A DNA stretch of 64,000 bases from Calliopum simillimum (lineage: Eukaryota > Arthropoda > Insecta > Diptera > Lauxaniidae). Position 1 is the stretch's first letter. Every line of letters begins with the position of its first letter. Positions 11,571 through 25,535 of this stretch are shown piece by piece. The position numbers and the translations under genes were made by a program. The notes beneath the pieces were generated by a model. It saw only the letters and a program-made list of their open reading frames with translations, did not search any database and was not told the origin of the DNA. The stretch covers positions 93,200,897-93,264,896 of the forward strand of contig OX638370.1 in assembly GCA_951812925.1 (NCBI GenBank). Direction: 5' to 3'.

Positions 11571-12908
11571 TAAACAGCACCCCTCGCAGGTATGTACCAT
11601 TGTAATATTTGTCACTTTTCTTTTTAGAAAAATCAAAATTTTCTCAAATTTTCGCTCATTAATGTAAATATTTAAAGAAATAAAACGCGCATTTATTTGC
11701 ATGCCAATGAGGCGCGATCACCGCTTCTTATTAGCACATCAGTCAAAAATTTATTGTTAAATTGTAATTTTGAACATTTAAAGCAATTGCTTAAAAGCTT
11801 TTACCGCTGTCATATTTGTTATTGTAACAACAAAAAATATAGATATTCTTTTACACTGAGAAAACTATTTGTTGAAATGAAAAAAGAATATATATGGGAC
11901 ATTATAAATAAAAGACAGTCTTCTACCTCAGGGGAAAGTTGTTCGGCATGTTCGATTTTGGGTCTGATATATGTTTATTTTTGAATAGTCTACAATATTA
12001 AAATTGAAGTTTTTTTTATAAAAAACATGACACTTATGACTGTGACACTTATGACATTTACTACATACTATCGAATAGAAAAGACTATATTTATAATAAT
12101 ACTGCTGAACGCCTTTGAAAATGTATTTGAAAAAAATGAAAATTTTGTATTTACTGAATATTTATATTATGTATATAATTGTACTTAACATTTTTGCGAC
12201 GTGACACTCATGACAATGATTTTATTATTAAGTGTGTTCGAGTTTAAGTTTAGTTTTGAAGCAGAATAAATTTTATAAGGAAAAAGCGTGAGTGACTACT
12301 TGATAGCTCATTTTGAAGATAAGGAGCAGAAAAATTTCGTGCGTTCTGTATATATAAAATCGTGTTTTTTGCACTCTTATAGCTTGTTTCCACCGAAGAT
12401 TTATGAAGTGATTAAGCCGTAACTCACGTCATTCATCATGTATAAAACGTCAAATATTATATTACGAATAACTCGAAGTTCAGACTTTATAAAGCGATTT
12501 CGCGACTAGATTCAGATTCAGGGCATTCAAAAACCTAAGAATTTAAAGAATCGCAGTCACATTTTTGGTTAGAAAAAAATTGGCCGAATTACTGAATTTC
12601 TGAATAGATTTTTGGTAAAACATTTTAGTTTTAAAAAATCCCGTTGTGAAACAAAATCATTTTCCATCAAATAAATAAATTCTTTTCTCAGTGTTTTTAC
12701 TATCTGCACAACGACAAACGCCCACCAAGCGAGCTTCAGCGATGATCATGTCCCTAGACAACGTGAGATCCCAACTATCCCGGTAAAAGCATTGCCAGCA
12801 GCCAAAAAAAAAAAAGCAAAAAGTTTTAAATTTTCACGCAAATGATCTTCGACGACCATACACACTCTGGGGGCCGCATAAATGTCAGTTTATCGTGCGC
12901 TCTCGCTC
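11571..12908. other. no gene seen; repeat fragments
   Basis: AT-rich. It holds a GTGACACTCATGACAAT motif at 12201 that recurs at 63565 and 63835, plus a partial MITE at 12384. GC content rises from about 12840 towards the candidate promoter. Confidence 0.5.
12384..12450 (+). repeat. partial copy of the 63210 MITE
   Basis: GCTTGTTTCCACCGAAGATT, ATGAAGTGATTAAGCCGT and AACTCACGTCATTC match the left half of the element at 63210-63348. The opposite terminal repeat is absent. Confidence 0.75.
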
Positions 12909-13320
12909 AGTATCTGTCAGCACGACAACGACGTTATTGAATTGAAAAGCGTTTTAGTTTGAAAAAAGTTTCGTGTTGGAATTCGCGTGTGATTTATATT
13001 GTGCGCGACGGCGGCATTTCATTTCTTTCTTCACAAATTTCAGCAGATTATTTCTGAATTTTAAATTTTTTTGCATTTTTTCATTTGTTAATTGTTAAAA
13101 AAATTATTTAAATAAACAAATAAAACACAAGCACGCAACTGGCCAGCCACACGAATAGTAAATTTAGCAAAAAAATTAAAAAAAAAATTTAATTTTTATT
13201 TGCTTAATAATTTAGAGAGAAAAAATTTAAAAAAAAAAGAAAACAATCCCCCCAACTTCAAAGTGAAAACTCGCACATTATGCCAAAATTATTGCAATGC
13301 TTTCATGATCTCGGCATCAG
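12909..13320 (+). promoter_or_regulatory. candidate promoter, 5'UTR and first exon ending at a splice donor
   Basis: An arthropod initiator-like TCAGT lies at 12907-12911 in a locally GC-richer stretch (GCGCTCTCGCTCAG). An AT-rich, UTR-like leader follows. An ATG at 13280 opens 13 codons plus two bases (MPKLLQCFHDLGI...) ending in CAG|GTAAAT at 13320/13321. Without splicing the frame stops at once. The protein start matches nothing I recognise. Initiator, leader and strong donor together suggest the first exon of a long-intron gene on the + strand, in line with the ratchet-like sites at 32027 and 41809. RNA data would decide. Confidence 0.35.
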
Positions 13321-15089
13321 GTAAATAGACAAAAACAGAAATCTCCAAAAAACAAAAACCACAAAGCTAAATTTTGTTTTTCCAGCAGAGCACAGCAGGG
13401 GTCAATATGCAATGCGCAAAAAATTATGCCAACAAATTTGGCCCAAAATCCAGACGCCGCAGTTATTTATAACTTTTATCTGATCTTCCTAACAATTGAG
13501 TTATGCATGCGCTTGCCGTTGCCGTTTATATAACTCGCGTGCGTGCGTTTTGTATTATGGTGACGTCAACGAGCACACACACGAGATATGAAAAATTGTG
13601 AAAATTCAAAAAAAAAAAAACAAAAAAAAAAGCCGTCGGAAAAGTTGGCACAAATATCTGTCATAATTATTTTAATAGCTTACAAGCAGCATTTTATACG
13701 ATGAATTCCTTCCTTCTCCCTTTACGTTGTAAGCAATGTGCGCTATTTGTTGCTTACAACAAGTAAAATAAACAAAATCTGCCCCTTTTTGCTTAAGAGA
13801 TATTTTTGCGAATGTTTGTTGAAATTAAAATTGATCTATTTCTACACTGTGCCAGTGCGATTTATAAATAAAAATTTATTTATTTTCATACGTCCGTTGT
13901 TGCTGTTGTTGTCTTGTGTGGTGTGTGTAAAAATTAAGGCAACAATGGAAACTACGTTTTAGCCATTTTATACTTGGGTAATAATCTATATTTGTTAGCA
14001 ACAAATGTGTCTATATTGCAAAATATGTATTTGAAGATATTAAGGATCCACAGTTTTAATCAGACTTAGTTATCTTATTTTAAACTTATGATGTTCTCAA
14101 TAATGCGCAAGAAACTAAAAAAATATTTCGCAGGCTTTTTTGTTTTTGAATATTGGTTTTTGCTATTGGTTTCTATTTTTGAAAGTATTCTTCTACTTCT
14201 TTAAACAATTAGAGGGAGGCTTATACCGAATAAATTTTTTCTAACTTCTTCGATTTACTCGACTTCACAATTCTTTGATTTCCTTCTCCAACAACCTTAT
14301 TCAGACTTTTGATCCACCAAATCCTCTATATTCTTGCAAGTATATTCCACTCACTTGATAATAAATATGTATGGGGTGATTTTCAAAGTTTTCATCTTAT
14401 GTTTTCACATTTTCACATAAACTTATTATGGTTATCCGGTTGCTTTTTTGGTGTCAACCTGCATTAGAAATTGCGTATAGCCATGCATTTCACTCGTCTC
14501 GTCTTATTGAAATCAAAAATGTGAATTTTTCTTCTGATTACATATATACTCGTATATCATTCAGTTGAGCAAAAAAGCCGTTCGCTTTTTGCATTTTTAC
14601 TTATTCTTAACATTCACACCTGCCACACCCTCCACCAATAAGTTCCTAGCTGACGTTTTCAATGTCATCTTTGTCAGTTTTAGAAGAAATGTCAAGTTGG
14701 GATGAGCACAGTTTCATACCTTTAGTCTTGAACGCATTGATGCCAGTTTTTTGCGATTCAAAGGCAGTTATTTAGTTTCTATAACTGATTATCTTGATGA
14801 TGTTAAAATTATGTCGTCAGCGTAATCTAGATCTTCTAACTGTTTGTTAAAGTTTCGTCAGATTGCTTTTTCAAAGTTGCACAAATGTAGTTTTTCTTTT
14901 TTAGTAATTTTTAAGTGGATGTGTTTTTTTTTTTTTTCTATAAACTTCAGTAAGAGGCATATTACATAATAACAGTTGTTCCACAAAATGTCCCTTACAA
15001 CATTAATGATATAAAAAAATGGAAAGAGAACAATGCAAACCCAATCAACTATCAATTTTTTATTTGCTTTAGTCCAATTTCTACTGCCC
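13321..15089. other. no gene seen; putative intron start, CRE-like site
   Basis: AT-rich. A perfect palindromic TGACGTCA (CREB/ATF-type site) lies at 13561-13568, 240 bp past the candidate donor. CACACA and poly(A) runs surround it. No coding frame is recognised. Confidence 0.45.
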
Positions 15090-16113
15090 GGTTCGTCACT
15101 GAAAAATATAATTTGTCATCATTGCTTCACAAATCAAGTGCAAATCAAGCAGCAAATGTGTCAAAAATTAAGTGCAAATATAGGTTAATACATACAATCA
15201 AAACGAAAAGAAAATCCTATGGCAAAAAATCAAATTTAAATCCATTTAGAGTTGGTCACGTTCGTCACTTATAGCTAAAAAGTAACGTGTTTTTGAAATT
15301 TCATTCTACTGTTAAATTCTAAAACTACATTTTGGATAAATCTTGTTGTGCTAAGGTCATAATAAAATCATACGAGGAACATTTTCTTGGAACATATTAA
15401 CCCATTATATACTGTTTTATGCTCTTTTTGACACCTTTTTCAAAAAAAACTTGGTTATAATGGGATAAGTGTTCTACAAAAATATTCTAAGTAAAATTTC
15501 AATATGGGTCACCAAAGACAAGAAACCATTAAAACATAAGAGTAATGCGCAAAAAAAAGTAATAAAAGTGTTGCAGTTGTCGGTTAAAAAAATTTCACAA
15601 TTGCCACCAAAACAGCGAGCAAGTTTTTTTCGCTGCTAAAACTGAATTTGGCTTAAATCAACCTTACTAAATAAACTTGAAATACATAAATATGCAAATC
15701 ATTACCCAATTGAACCATAATAGAAAAAATGTCACGTTCATATTGTCACGTATCGATTCAGATTATGATCAAAACAAAGAAAAGTACAGAAGATATTTGA
15801 ATCAAACAAAATTCATTATAAAGAAACATTATTGCATAAGATTTTAAAATCAGTTGCACTTAAAAATTCTGACTTGTTTCGCTGAATTCTGACTTTCTTT
15901 GAATAGGCACAAAAACTACATTGATTTTTGTCACGTTCGTTTTGTGTCTTGTTTTGCGTGTATCTTGGAATCAGGACTTTGCCTGCTTTTAACGTTGGCA
16001 CTAATTATAGTGCTACGTAAGGGCAATGATGTAAAGTAAAAACTAAAATAAAAATATGTTTCACTTCCACTTTTTTGCGTTATAAATGTGTGCGACGGTC
16101 ACGTTCGTCACTT
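15090..16113. repeat. dispersed repeat with GTCACGTTCGTCACTT motifs
   Basis: GTCACGTTCGTCACTT occurs near 15254 and 16098, with a shorter GGTTCGTCACTG near 15091. The 15725-16113 half is matched in inverted orientation by 58690-59060 over about 380 bp (TCGATTCAGATTATGA, TTCTGACTTGTTTCGCTGAA, GTTTCACTTCCACTTTTTTG). The 15340-15560 part resembles 62740-63055. Both matches are noncoding, so this is an unclassified interspersed family. Confidence 0.8.
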
Positions 16114-18187
16114 GGGAAATGTCCATATACGCGTCAAAAGAAACACGTCCAATGTAAAAATTCAAATTTTTGTTTTCTTTTGCTGTGCATTGCCCTAAAA
16201 AAATAAAAAAATTATAAAAAAATGTTTTTCCGCATCGAAACAACACTTAACCAGAACATTTGCAAGCTTTGAGTTCAATTATCATTTTTAACTTTAGGGC
16301 TCAAAATATTTTAGCTTCTTCAATTTTTGAGTCAAAAATAGAAAAGTGGCTTTTAATGAGCGGCTATTGCACATTCTTCAGTGGAGACTTAAAACATAAA
16401 TGTCTAGTAAGTTTTCCGAAATACAAAAATTACAATAATTTTCGAAAATTAAATTTAAAAATTTAATACAAATGCAATCACAAGCTTATTGATCTATCTG
16501 TCAGGTACTACTTCTCGATAGAAAATTCGTAACGTCACAAATGTTAGCAGTTTTTGTTTCGTTTTCTAACTAATGAAAGAAACACGATCTGACGTATCTC
16601 GCTTGCAACTTTTGCTGCATAAATTTGTTTCAATTCGTTACGTTTCAAATTAAGTGCAATGCCATGACTTTGAAATTGTTGTTGAAACTGAAGAAGCAAC
16701 ATTAAGGTGAGTAATTGATGATGAACACAGTTCGCGTCCGTCTGTGTAAAGCAAAGCGACGATGATGATGATGATGATGATTATTGCAACTTGCAAATTG
16801 AAGTTGAAAAACAAAAAGACAACAAAATGTTGCTGCCAGCTACATTTCAAGTCAAGTAGTAAATTAGAAACAGGCAGATAGATACTGACTGGAACTGAAC
16901 TTCCTTGACCTCAAAATGTCAATAAGAAATGAGAAATATAACAAAAGACCACACATTTAAATGAAGTAAAAAGAATAAGAGTGGAGAGTTGATGAAATGC
17001 AAAAAGAATGAACCCAATAACAGCTGCCATATTGGCGGCAAAGAAATGTGGGCAAAAATGAAGTCATGTTGTTGACGAGGAATGAAAGAAATGAAATGAA
17101 AAGGTTCGCGAATTCAACTCAAATAACAGTGATAATTTACAAAAAAAAAACGAATTAAATTCCGCAAATTATTCAAAATACAAAAGAACCATAAAAAAAA
17201 TGTCATGACTTCATCAAGCGTAACAATGTAATTAAAAAGTTTAATGGCAAAATAAAAAGCAAATAAACCCTAAATTGAGTTTCATGTCAACAACAGAAAG
17301 CAAATTTTTTTTTTTTTGTTTTAATTTTTTATTTGCATTGCAAATTGAAAAACTTCCCAGTGTTACACTAAAAATGGGTTTTTTTCGAATTGCGATTTAC
17401 TTACTTAGTTTTTTCTTGTGCCAAATGGTACAAAAAAAAAAACATTCAAAATGTAGTGCAGTTGTACACAGCGTGCATAAGAAAATCCGGTCACGTACTT
17501 TTCATGTTTCATGATGTTGGCAATACAACGCTTTGTTGCTCAATTTTCTTACTTGCAACATGCAGTGATGGTACAACATATGTTTTTTTGTTTTTTTTTT
17601 TTTTAACTAATTACATTAAAATAATGAAAAAAAAAAACGGTTTTTACATATTACTAAATGTCATTTGGAATTTTTGTTTTTTCTCAAAAAAATTTGTCAC
17701 ATGCCATAGAAAATTCACCAATTTGATGATAATTTTCAGTTGGCGTGTTTTTTTGTAACGAAAATTTCACTATTCACTGTTGATAAAATCTTATAGAGAG
17801 CGAGATTTTTCATCAGTATTCGTACGGTACATATGAAATTCTGTCTATCAGCGGAAATGCCTAGCATGTCAGTTCAGACGGCTCGTAATGATTTAGCTCA
17901 TTATTAAATGCGTTAAAGATTTGTCAGTTATTAACACTCTAGTGGAAATTAGCGGTGATTTTTATTTTCACTCATTTATGTGGAAAAAGCTTGGAATTTT
18001 TATGGCCAACGTCATGCCATATTTAAATGGTCCCACGTGAATATGTAGAGGAAGTTGAAAAGGTTTGTATTGAATTGTCAATTTCACGGAATTTCTCTCA
18101 TTTGATAAATTGTTGCATGAAGGTTGATCTCGATTGTTATGGCAAAATTTCAATATATAAAAATTTCATTATTTTTTATTTGTAACA
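16114..18187. other. no gene seen; GAT microsatellite
   Basis: Holds a (GAT)n run at about 16759-16781 and several poly(A)/poly(T) tracts. Open frames here are AT-driven and carry no recognisable domain. Confidence 0.5.
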
Positions 18188-19500
18188 CTTTTTTGTACAA
18201 CCCATTATTCGGCACTGTTTTGAGAAACCCATTTTCTGACACATTTATTGGCGAGACTTTTTTGCATCACATTTTTCGACACTTTTTATAGTCGGAACAC
18301 TGTTTTGGGAAACACATTTTTGGACACTTTTTTGGCGATATATTTTTCGACACTTTTATTGACACTTTTTTGCAACACATTTTTTGACACTTTTATTGGC
18401 GACACTTTTTTGTATCACATTTTCCGACACTTTTTTTGGCGACATGTTTTTCGACACTTTTATGGCTGAACAATATTTTGGGACACACTTTTGTTGACAC
18501 ATTTTTCGACACTTTTTTGTAACACATTTTTCGACACTTTTCTTAGCGACACATTATTTAACATTGTTTTGGGAAACACATTTTTCGATACTTTTTTGTA
18601 TAACATTATTTCGACACTTTTTATAGCTGAACACTGTTTTGGGAAACACATTTTTCGACACTTTTTTGGCGATATATTTTTCGACACTTTTATTTACACT
18701 TTTTTGTAACACATTTCTCGACACTTTTATTGGCGACACTTTTTTGTATCACATTTTTCGAAACTTTTTTTGGCGACATATTTTCGACACTTTTATGGCT
18801 GCGCATTTTCGACACTTTTATTGGCGTCACATTGTTCAACACTTTTTTGCCGACACATTTTTCGACATTTTTATTGGCAACACATTTTTCGACACTTTCT
18901 TTGCCTACATATTAGCCGTGTTCGTTGAAAAAAAAAACTTTATACATAAGTACTTATTTGTAAATATTCATAAAGTTATTAACAAATAGCGTTTTGGGAT
19001 ACAGATTTTTCGACACTTTTTTGGCGATATACTTTTCGACACTTCTGTTGACACATTTTTCGACACTTTTTTGTAACACATTTTTCGACACTTTTTTGTA
19101 ACACATTTTTCGACACTTTTTTTAGCGACACATTATTCAGCACTGTTTTGGGAAACACATTTTTCGACACTTTTTTGCAACACATTGTTCAACACTTTTT
19201 TTGACGACACATTTTTCGACATTTTTATTGGTAACACTTTTTTGTAACACATTTATTGGCGACACGTTTTTGTAACACATTTTTCAACACATTTATTGGC
19301 GACACTTTTTTGTAACACATTGTTCAACACTTTTTTTGACGACACATTTTTCGACATTTTTATTGGTGACACTTTTTTGCAACACATTTTCCGACACTTT
19401 TATTGGCAACACATTTTTCGACACTTTTTTGCTAAACGCAATTATTCGACAATGTTTTGAGCGACACTTCTTTGAGAAACATTTTTTTCGACACTTTTTG
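18188..19500. repeat. 1.3-kb minisatellite, unit about 22-25 bp
   Basis: Dozens of degenerate units of the form TTTTTCGACACTTTTTTG plus YRACACA, alternating with TTATTGGCGACAC variants, give a loose higher-order period of about 45 bp. It is interrupted only by about 70 bp of unrelated sequence near 18915-18985. Open frames on both strands (HFSTFL... and KKVSKNVF...) are artefacts of the array. Confidence 0.93.
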
Positions 19501-19547
19501 TTCATACACTTTTTGTTTCATGCCTTTATATCATGCAAACTATGCAA

Positions 19548-19665
19548 GTTATTTTGATAAAATTAGCTAGGTAGGAGCCGAACGTAAATAACATGCACTG
19601 ATTGAAAAGTGCGCATAATCAAATAAGTGCCACGCCCACTTTCCAAACAAGTTTCTTTACTACAC
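19548..19665. repeat. single unit of the GCCACGCCCACTTTT satellite
   Basis: TAGGTAGGAGCCGAACGTAAA, CATGCACTGATTGAAAA and AAGTGCCACGCCCACTTT match the units arrayed at 49985-50585. It directly abuts the minisatellite, the same order as at 49930. Confidence 0.8.
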
Positions 19666-22600
19666 GTGTACTAAGTTGCATGCGATTTACTTTTTTTGAT
19701 AAATATTTAAATTAATATTTTTATTGCAATTATTTTATATAGTTTTTATGTCTTACATATCTAAATTCGTGGTCAACATACAATATCAACAAGTACAAAT
19801 ACATTAAGATAAACATAAAAAAATTACATGAGATTAAAGCTTTTTCTCGCGCCGACCTTACATACCAAAAACTTTAGGCTTCAACTTCAACAATCAAAAC
19901 AAAGCAAAAACCAAAAATTAAATCAAATCAAAAATAATTGAATTTTAAACCAGATAAGCCACACAACAATACGCGGATGTACCAAGCGCAATCAAAAGGA
20001 GTGGCCGATCTGCTTGATCACTCGAACGGTCTATCTTCAGCAGCCTCAACAACAGCAACAACCCTAACAAAACACTACTTTATTGCTGGCTGTTGTTGGA
20101 CCATCAAAACGTTAAAAAAACAATGAAATGAAAACAGACAACAGACGATCTCTCAAGTGATGATCTCTCAACTGATCTCTTAACAGATCAAGGTTCAGTA
20201 AATAAGCTTTTGTTGCCGCAGCACTCATGACACTCGTCGTCGATAGATATCAAATATGTATTGTTGCTATTATTGTTTTAGTTGTTGATGATGTTGATGC
20301 CATTACGTGTGTGGGCGTCATCAGCATCAATATCAACATCTGCACCGAGATGACGACCAGTCGCAAAGGCGCGTTGTATCTCATTGATAAAAATCCGTTG
20401 ATAAAGCCAAAATCACAACTAAAAATTGGGAATCTTGGCGCCCAATCTTTGTTTACGTTCAGTTTAATCATCAACATTAACATGTTGCTAATGATCGTTT
20501 TTCATCATCATCATGATCATTGTCAAGTGTTCGATTCGGTTGTTGGTGGTGAATTTGTGTAAGAAAGGCGTGTGTATATGTGTAGTAATAATAATTGTTT
20601 TTTTTTTTTTCTTTTATTAAATTAAGGAAGACATTATATGCATTTCGTGCGGTTGTTTCCGTTGCTGCTGCTGTCTTTCATAGTTTGAGCCAACAACTTA
20701 ATCTCTTGTATTAAAGCCACAAATATAATAAAGTTTTTCTCTTTTTTTTCTTTAATGACATACAATTTAAAAGTTTTGTACTACGAAATAATAACAATTA
20801 CGGGTACAACAACAACTGCAACAAATAATTGTGCAGCTTTTACTGCAACTGTTGTTGTTGCATATAGTGGGTTTGGGTGCAGCTTACAACATGACCTCGA
20901 GTTGAGTGTTGTGTGCTGCTCATCAAGTTTAATGTGTTATCTCTGAAAGACAAAGAAAAGACGTATCTTGCATAGGCTTTTGCGAATATAACAGAACGAT
21001 TTTTTTTTTTAATATTCTATTAAAGCTATAACCCAAAAAAAAAAACTTTCAAAATATTTTCTTCAAGGATGTTAAGGTTTCCAAAGAATCCTTATCTAGT
21101 ACTTGATACTCACCGATCTATACTCTTATTATATAAAAGAATTCACGAGCACAAAGCTAGGTTTTAAGAACCGAATACTTAAACAAATTTTGCTTCACTC
21201 CAAATAAAACTGTGAAATTGAACACAAATGAGACAGTCTACACAAAATACTAGTTCACGGTTAGTACTATCCCGAAACTAGTGAAAAAGGGATGTAGTAA
21301 GGGACAGTTTGATATCAGTTTGTAGTTTATAGAGGCAAATAAATTTGAATCGTATCAAAAACAAAATACAATTTTCGTTTTTGCTTCTGAAATAATTTTT
21401 GTTTTGTGTCAATTGAATTGTGTGTCAAAATAAATTGTAAAAAAAAGAAGAAAATAATGAGTTAATTTTTGTTATTTTTAGAAAATATAAGCTCAAATCA
21501 ATAAAAAAAATATATATTAATACAGATTGACTACAAACGACACCACTGGTTGAAGACTAGTTGTTAAAAGACTACTTCATACCACAACTAGCCCCGGACT
21601 GGAGTAAAAGTAATGCGAAAGGGGTCACTTGAAATTTCGTAGGACATCAAAACACAAAAAAGAACGGTTACTTATATGTAAAAGGGATTAAACTCGGACT
21701 AGTACTGGTTGATAAAGGACCAGTTATTGAACTAAACTTAAACAAGCCCGTTTGCACGCAAGGTACTGTGTTAAAATTCCACACAGAAATTGAGTAAAAT
21801 CTACTCTCTCTGGTGCGAGAATTTTACATATTAATGTGTATTGTGTGGCTAACACGGTTTTATAAAAGGTAATTTTTTCAGTGTCTGCTTAAGCTCTAAT
21901 CAGATCTTTAACCGAGAGCTATTCACTATAAACTATTGGTTTAAGCTCTGATTAGTTGAAATTTTAAGAAAGAATGCACTTGATGTCACGAAAATTTAAA
22001 ATTTTTCAATATTCGCTACAATGGTTTTCCATTCCAGAATTATGTGTGTAGCTGGTTATGTAAGAGAAAGAGAACACCTATTTACGAACCTGCACTTGGT
22101 ATGTTTCGAACCGCTGTTTCGAGGCTTTTTTGATGTTATATCACATTCACGATTACAATAAAAGTCGCAATGGATATATGCTTATGCCATCAGATAGCCA
22201 TAATTTTACTCATTAAATTTTAGCCTCGAACTTGTCCATTTAAATTATTACTTTTCCAGTTAACATTCGTTGAAATAAATGAATCGGTCATTTTTAAAAG
22301 GGGATATGTGACAAAACTTAAACTTGTGGCAAATTTAAGAAAAACTCTCATAAGTTTGGTAAATCGTATTTTTATGCAATTTTAATGATGGGGGTTAACT
22401 AACATTGAATTTAAGTAGTAATCTGCGTACTTGGAAAAAAGATAAGCCAACCAGCGCGATTGCCACAACGGCACAAAAGCAGGAAAACAATTTTCGGCTG
22501 AGCGACACTATCTCCTTTTAAAAATGACAAATTCAAATGTTTTTTCGACTTTGAATTGCGATACCTGTACATCAATGGGTAATAACTCTGAAAGTAAGGA

Positions 22601-22950
22601 TCTGTTTGGGAAAGTAAAAAACGTAAGATTGTAGAGGATTTTCATTGCTATCCATCCCGTGCATTGGGCTACAATAAATTACGCTTTATCCTGGAAGTGC
22701 GCCATAGAACTGAATACACGTTTTCTGCAATTTAAAGCAAGGACTACTCAGAATCTTGATTTGAAAGAAGAACCACGTTCAGATTCTTAATTAGAAGGTC
22801 TCAATCTCAATAATCAGCTGAAAAAAAAGTCGATAATGAAAAAGTTGGAAATTTGAAGGGTTGTGTATTTTTTAATAAATCAAGTTATTCAGTTTCGAAG
22901 TTCTTTTTTCATGTAAACTCTTATTAAATTAATACTGAGTGAAAAAGGCG
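19666..22950. other. no gene seen; simple repeats and a diverged dispersed repeat
   Basis: Contains CAACAG/GTTGTTG runs near 20050, 20270 and 20840 and an ACTAGT-rich stretch at 21240-21740. The 22560-22760 segment (TCCTGGAAGTGCGCCATA, TTTTCTGCAATTTAAAGCAA) is related to 44690-44815. No gene is recognised. Confidence 0.5.
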
Positions 22951-23150
22951 CTGTGAAATAAAGCCCTTAAAAAAACAAAATAACGCCCACAAATATAAGA
23001 AAACAATATAAATACTATTTATCAACATGAAGTTATGCCCATATAAAAACAAAAGACCGCCCACCTTATTTGGAAATAACGCCCACATTTCGTTTATATG
23101 AACTTTATGTGGGCTGTATTTTATTTTTTTTATTTGGTGTTATTTCACAG
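22951..23150. mobile_element. 200-bp MITE with CTGTGAAATAA termini
   Basis: Left end CTGTGAAATAAAGCC; right end reads CTGTGAAATAACACC in reverse complement. The interior repeats AACGCCCAC in both orientations. It is a relative of the 9255 and 36011 elements. Confidence 0.75.
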
Positions 23151-25535
23151 AGTCAGTCGAAAAACATTCATATCTGATTCTAAGCTTTTCGCAATATTTG
23201 TTGAAACAAAAAATTTCTAAAATTTATTATAAATTGAGAGTATAGCGGCAAAGGCGGCAATCTCCATTTTGTCTATGAACGTGTTTGATAGCGTTTGATC
23301 ACAAGCTACCATCAAATGCAACTAGGTGTCGCTATTATTCATGTCCATGATTAAAGGAGGGACTGTCGTCTTTGATTCCATACCTCGTTGACCGTGTCAT
23401 CTTGTTGCATTTGATGATACCTTGTGGTCAAACACTAAAAGACATACTCAGAAAAAAAATTAAAATTGCTGCCTTTGCTTCTATACCCCTCAATTGGTCG
23501 TTTTGGGGATTGTTGGAATAGTGATGTACATAACTTATTTTCAGATAAAGTTTTAACCAATTTTTCTGCTTTCTGCTTCACCTAAAAATAAATTTCAAGT
23601 CCCAAACACAAAAAGACATTAATAACAATACAGAGTCCAAGGGGCAGCACAAAACTCAAAAAAAAATTGAATACTAAAGAAAGCACATTTTCTTTCAAAA
23701 AATCAAAAAAAAAAAGTAGGCAAGTTTCTTCTTCAGCTTAAGTGTGATATTTCTAAAAAAAAATATTTAAAATTGGTTCAGTATATTTTGCGATAAAGCG
23801 TTACATACGATTTTCATGTAAGCAAATTTCATTTAAGTACATACATAGATAGATATAATATTGCTTGGCATATGGTGAAACAACACAAAAGAATCAACTT
23901 CACTAATTCACACTAGATAAACCATAAAGAAATTGAATGTACAACTTGCTCTTAAAAAAAGCAATGGACATAAAATGTGCTAATTGACACAAATACTGGA
24001 GTGTGACTTTTCGATTTCTAATGGTAGAAACCATCGTCGAAATAACATTATGCTGTGCAAAATTAACATTTATATTCTTGCAGAGCAGCTTCTCATTGGA
24101 CAAACAATTTTGTTAGCACATTGTGGCTGATAAAAATTTTCCAAAATATTTTATGCATAAAAAAAAAAAAAATTTGTATATTTTGTATACAGTCAAATCT
24201 TAGCCTGACTTTAAGTAATAATTTTTGCCACTAAAAATTACAACACATTGTGACTGCTGCTGCCACAAACCACAAAAGCCAACAAAATTAATTAACAAAC
24301 CGTATCAACAAAGCAAAGATTGCATCATCAGCAGTAACAACAAAACGGAAAACACCAAAAAACAATGTTGTTGCTATAAAAATCATGAAAAGCAAATTTA
24401 ATGAAATAATTTGCAAGCTTAGCACTTGGTTAGCAAAACAAGGTAGCAGCAGCAACAAAATCAATGCAACTGCAACTGCTGCAACAGCCAACGCAAAATG
24501 ATTAATCGACTTACATTTGTAGCGTCATCAGCAACATTAGATGTGCTGCTGCTGCAGCTGCTGCTGTGCACTCAACCGGCAAACAAATGCAATGGGTAAC
24601 GTGTAATTGACAACAGAGGCCAGCAATGAAAATGCTGCTGCCACCGTACAAGTGCAAGTGAAGTGCAAATATTTAAGATGTTGCCATTAATATATGAAGA
24701 ATATTAAATGGGTTATAACAGCAACAGAGCAACAAAATTGCTGCTACCGTATAAAAGTTAAAATTGTTGCTTTTGTTGACGCTTCGCGCATGTGCATGTT
24801 ACTTTCGTTATCTTTAGCAGCACGCAAAGTGCAACAAAGGCAACAGCAAGATATGTGTATGCAGCATATACAGGAATCGCATAAAAAGATTTATTGTCGA
24901 TTAATCGATTAAATAATATTTTTCACAAAAATTGCATGCAAAACTACAGCAGCAGCTGTTGTTTAGTTGCTTGCGCGCTATGAACAATTAAGCGAGTAGC
25001 CATAAAAATTAAGTAAACAATTTATTAATTGATTAAAGCTGCAGTTGCTGCTGTTGCTATGAAGAATAAAGTCGTCGACGTGAAAAATTTGTGGCCCACA
25101 AATGTAGCGTTAGCAGCAAAATGCAATTGCAATTGTTGCTGCCATTTTTCTTGGCAAATGAGGTGTGAGTTTTGCAAATTACGTAATTTTTGTTTTTAAT
25201 TTATGATCATTTTGCATGGAAAAGTGCTGAAGCAGACGCTAGTTTTGCACATTTTTTATATAATATTATTACTAACTTGTTGTTGTAGGGGAATGCTTAC
25301 ACAAAATTTGGTATTCAAAAATGAAAAAATTTTGAATTTATAAAAAAAAGTTTTTCTTTGATTTTTGTCAGCTCAAAAGAAAAAAATCTACTGAACCGAT
25401 TGTATTAAGACCTCAACGGAATGATCACTGAAAATTTTTACACTGTAATAAATTCTTTTTATACGATTTTATAATTTGATTAAGGAAAATTCATTAATTG
25501 AAAAATTTCATTAACATAATATATCTAATTAAATG
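23151..25535. other. no gene seen; CAG/CTG and CAA tracts
   Basis: CTGCTGCTGCAGCTGCTGCTG-type runs near 24240-24560 and 24950-25060. A direct phrase pair (ATCAAATGCAAC, GATCACAAG) around 23280-23440 suggests a small inverted element. No protein is recognised. Confidence 0.45.

Noticed and set aside
16690..16712. AAG|GTGAGT at 16704
   Set aside because: The sequence before it is purine-rich, so it is at most a lone donor, not a fused acceptor/donor.
18188..19500. CRISPR-like regularity of short repeats
   Set aside because: Units are directly adjacent and degenerate with no unique spacers, and the genome is eukaryotic.
18248..19557. Several ORFs of 60-116 codons on both strands
   Set aside because: They are translations of the CGACACTTTTT minisatellite; both strands read open because the unit lacks stops in some frames.
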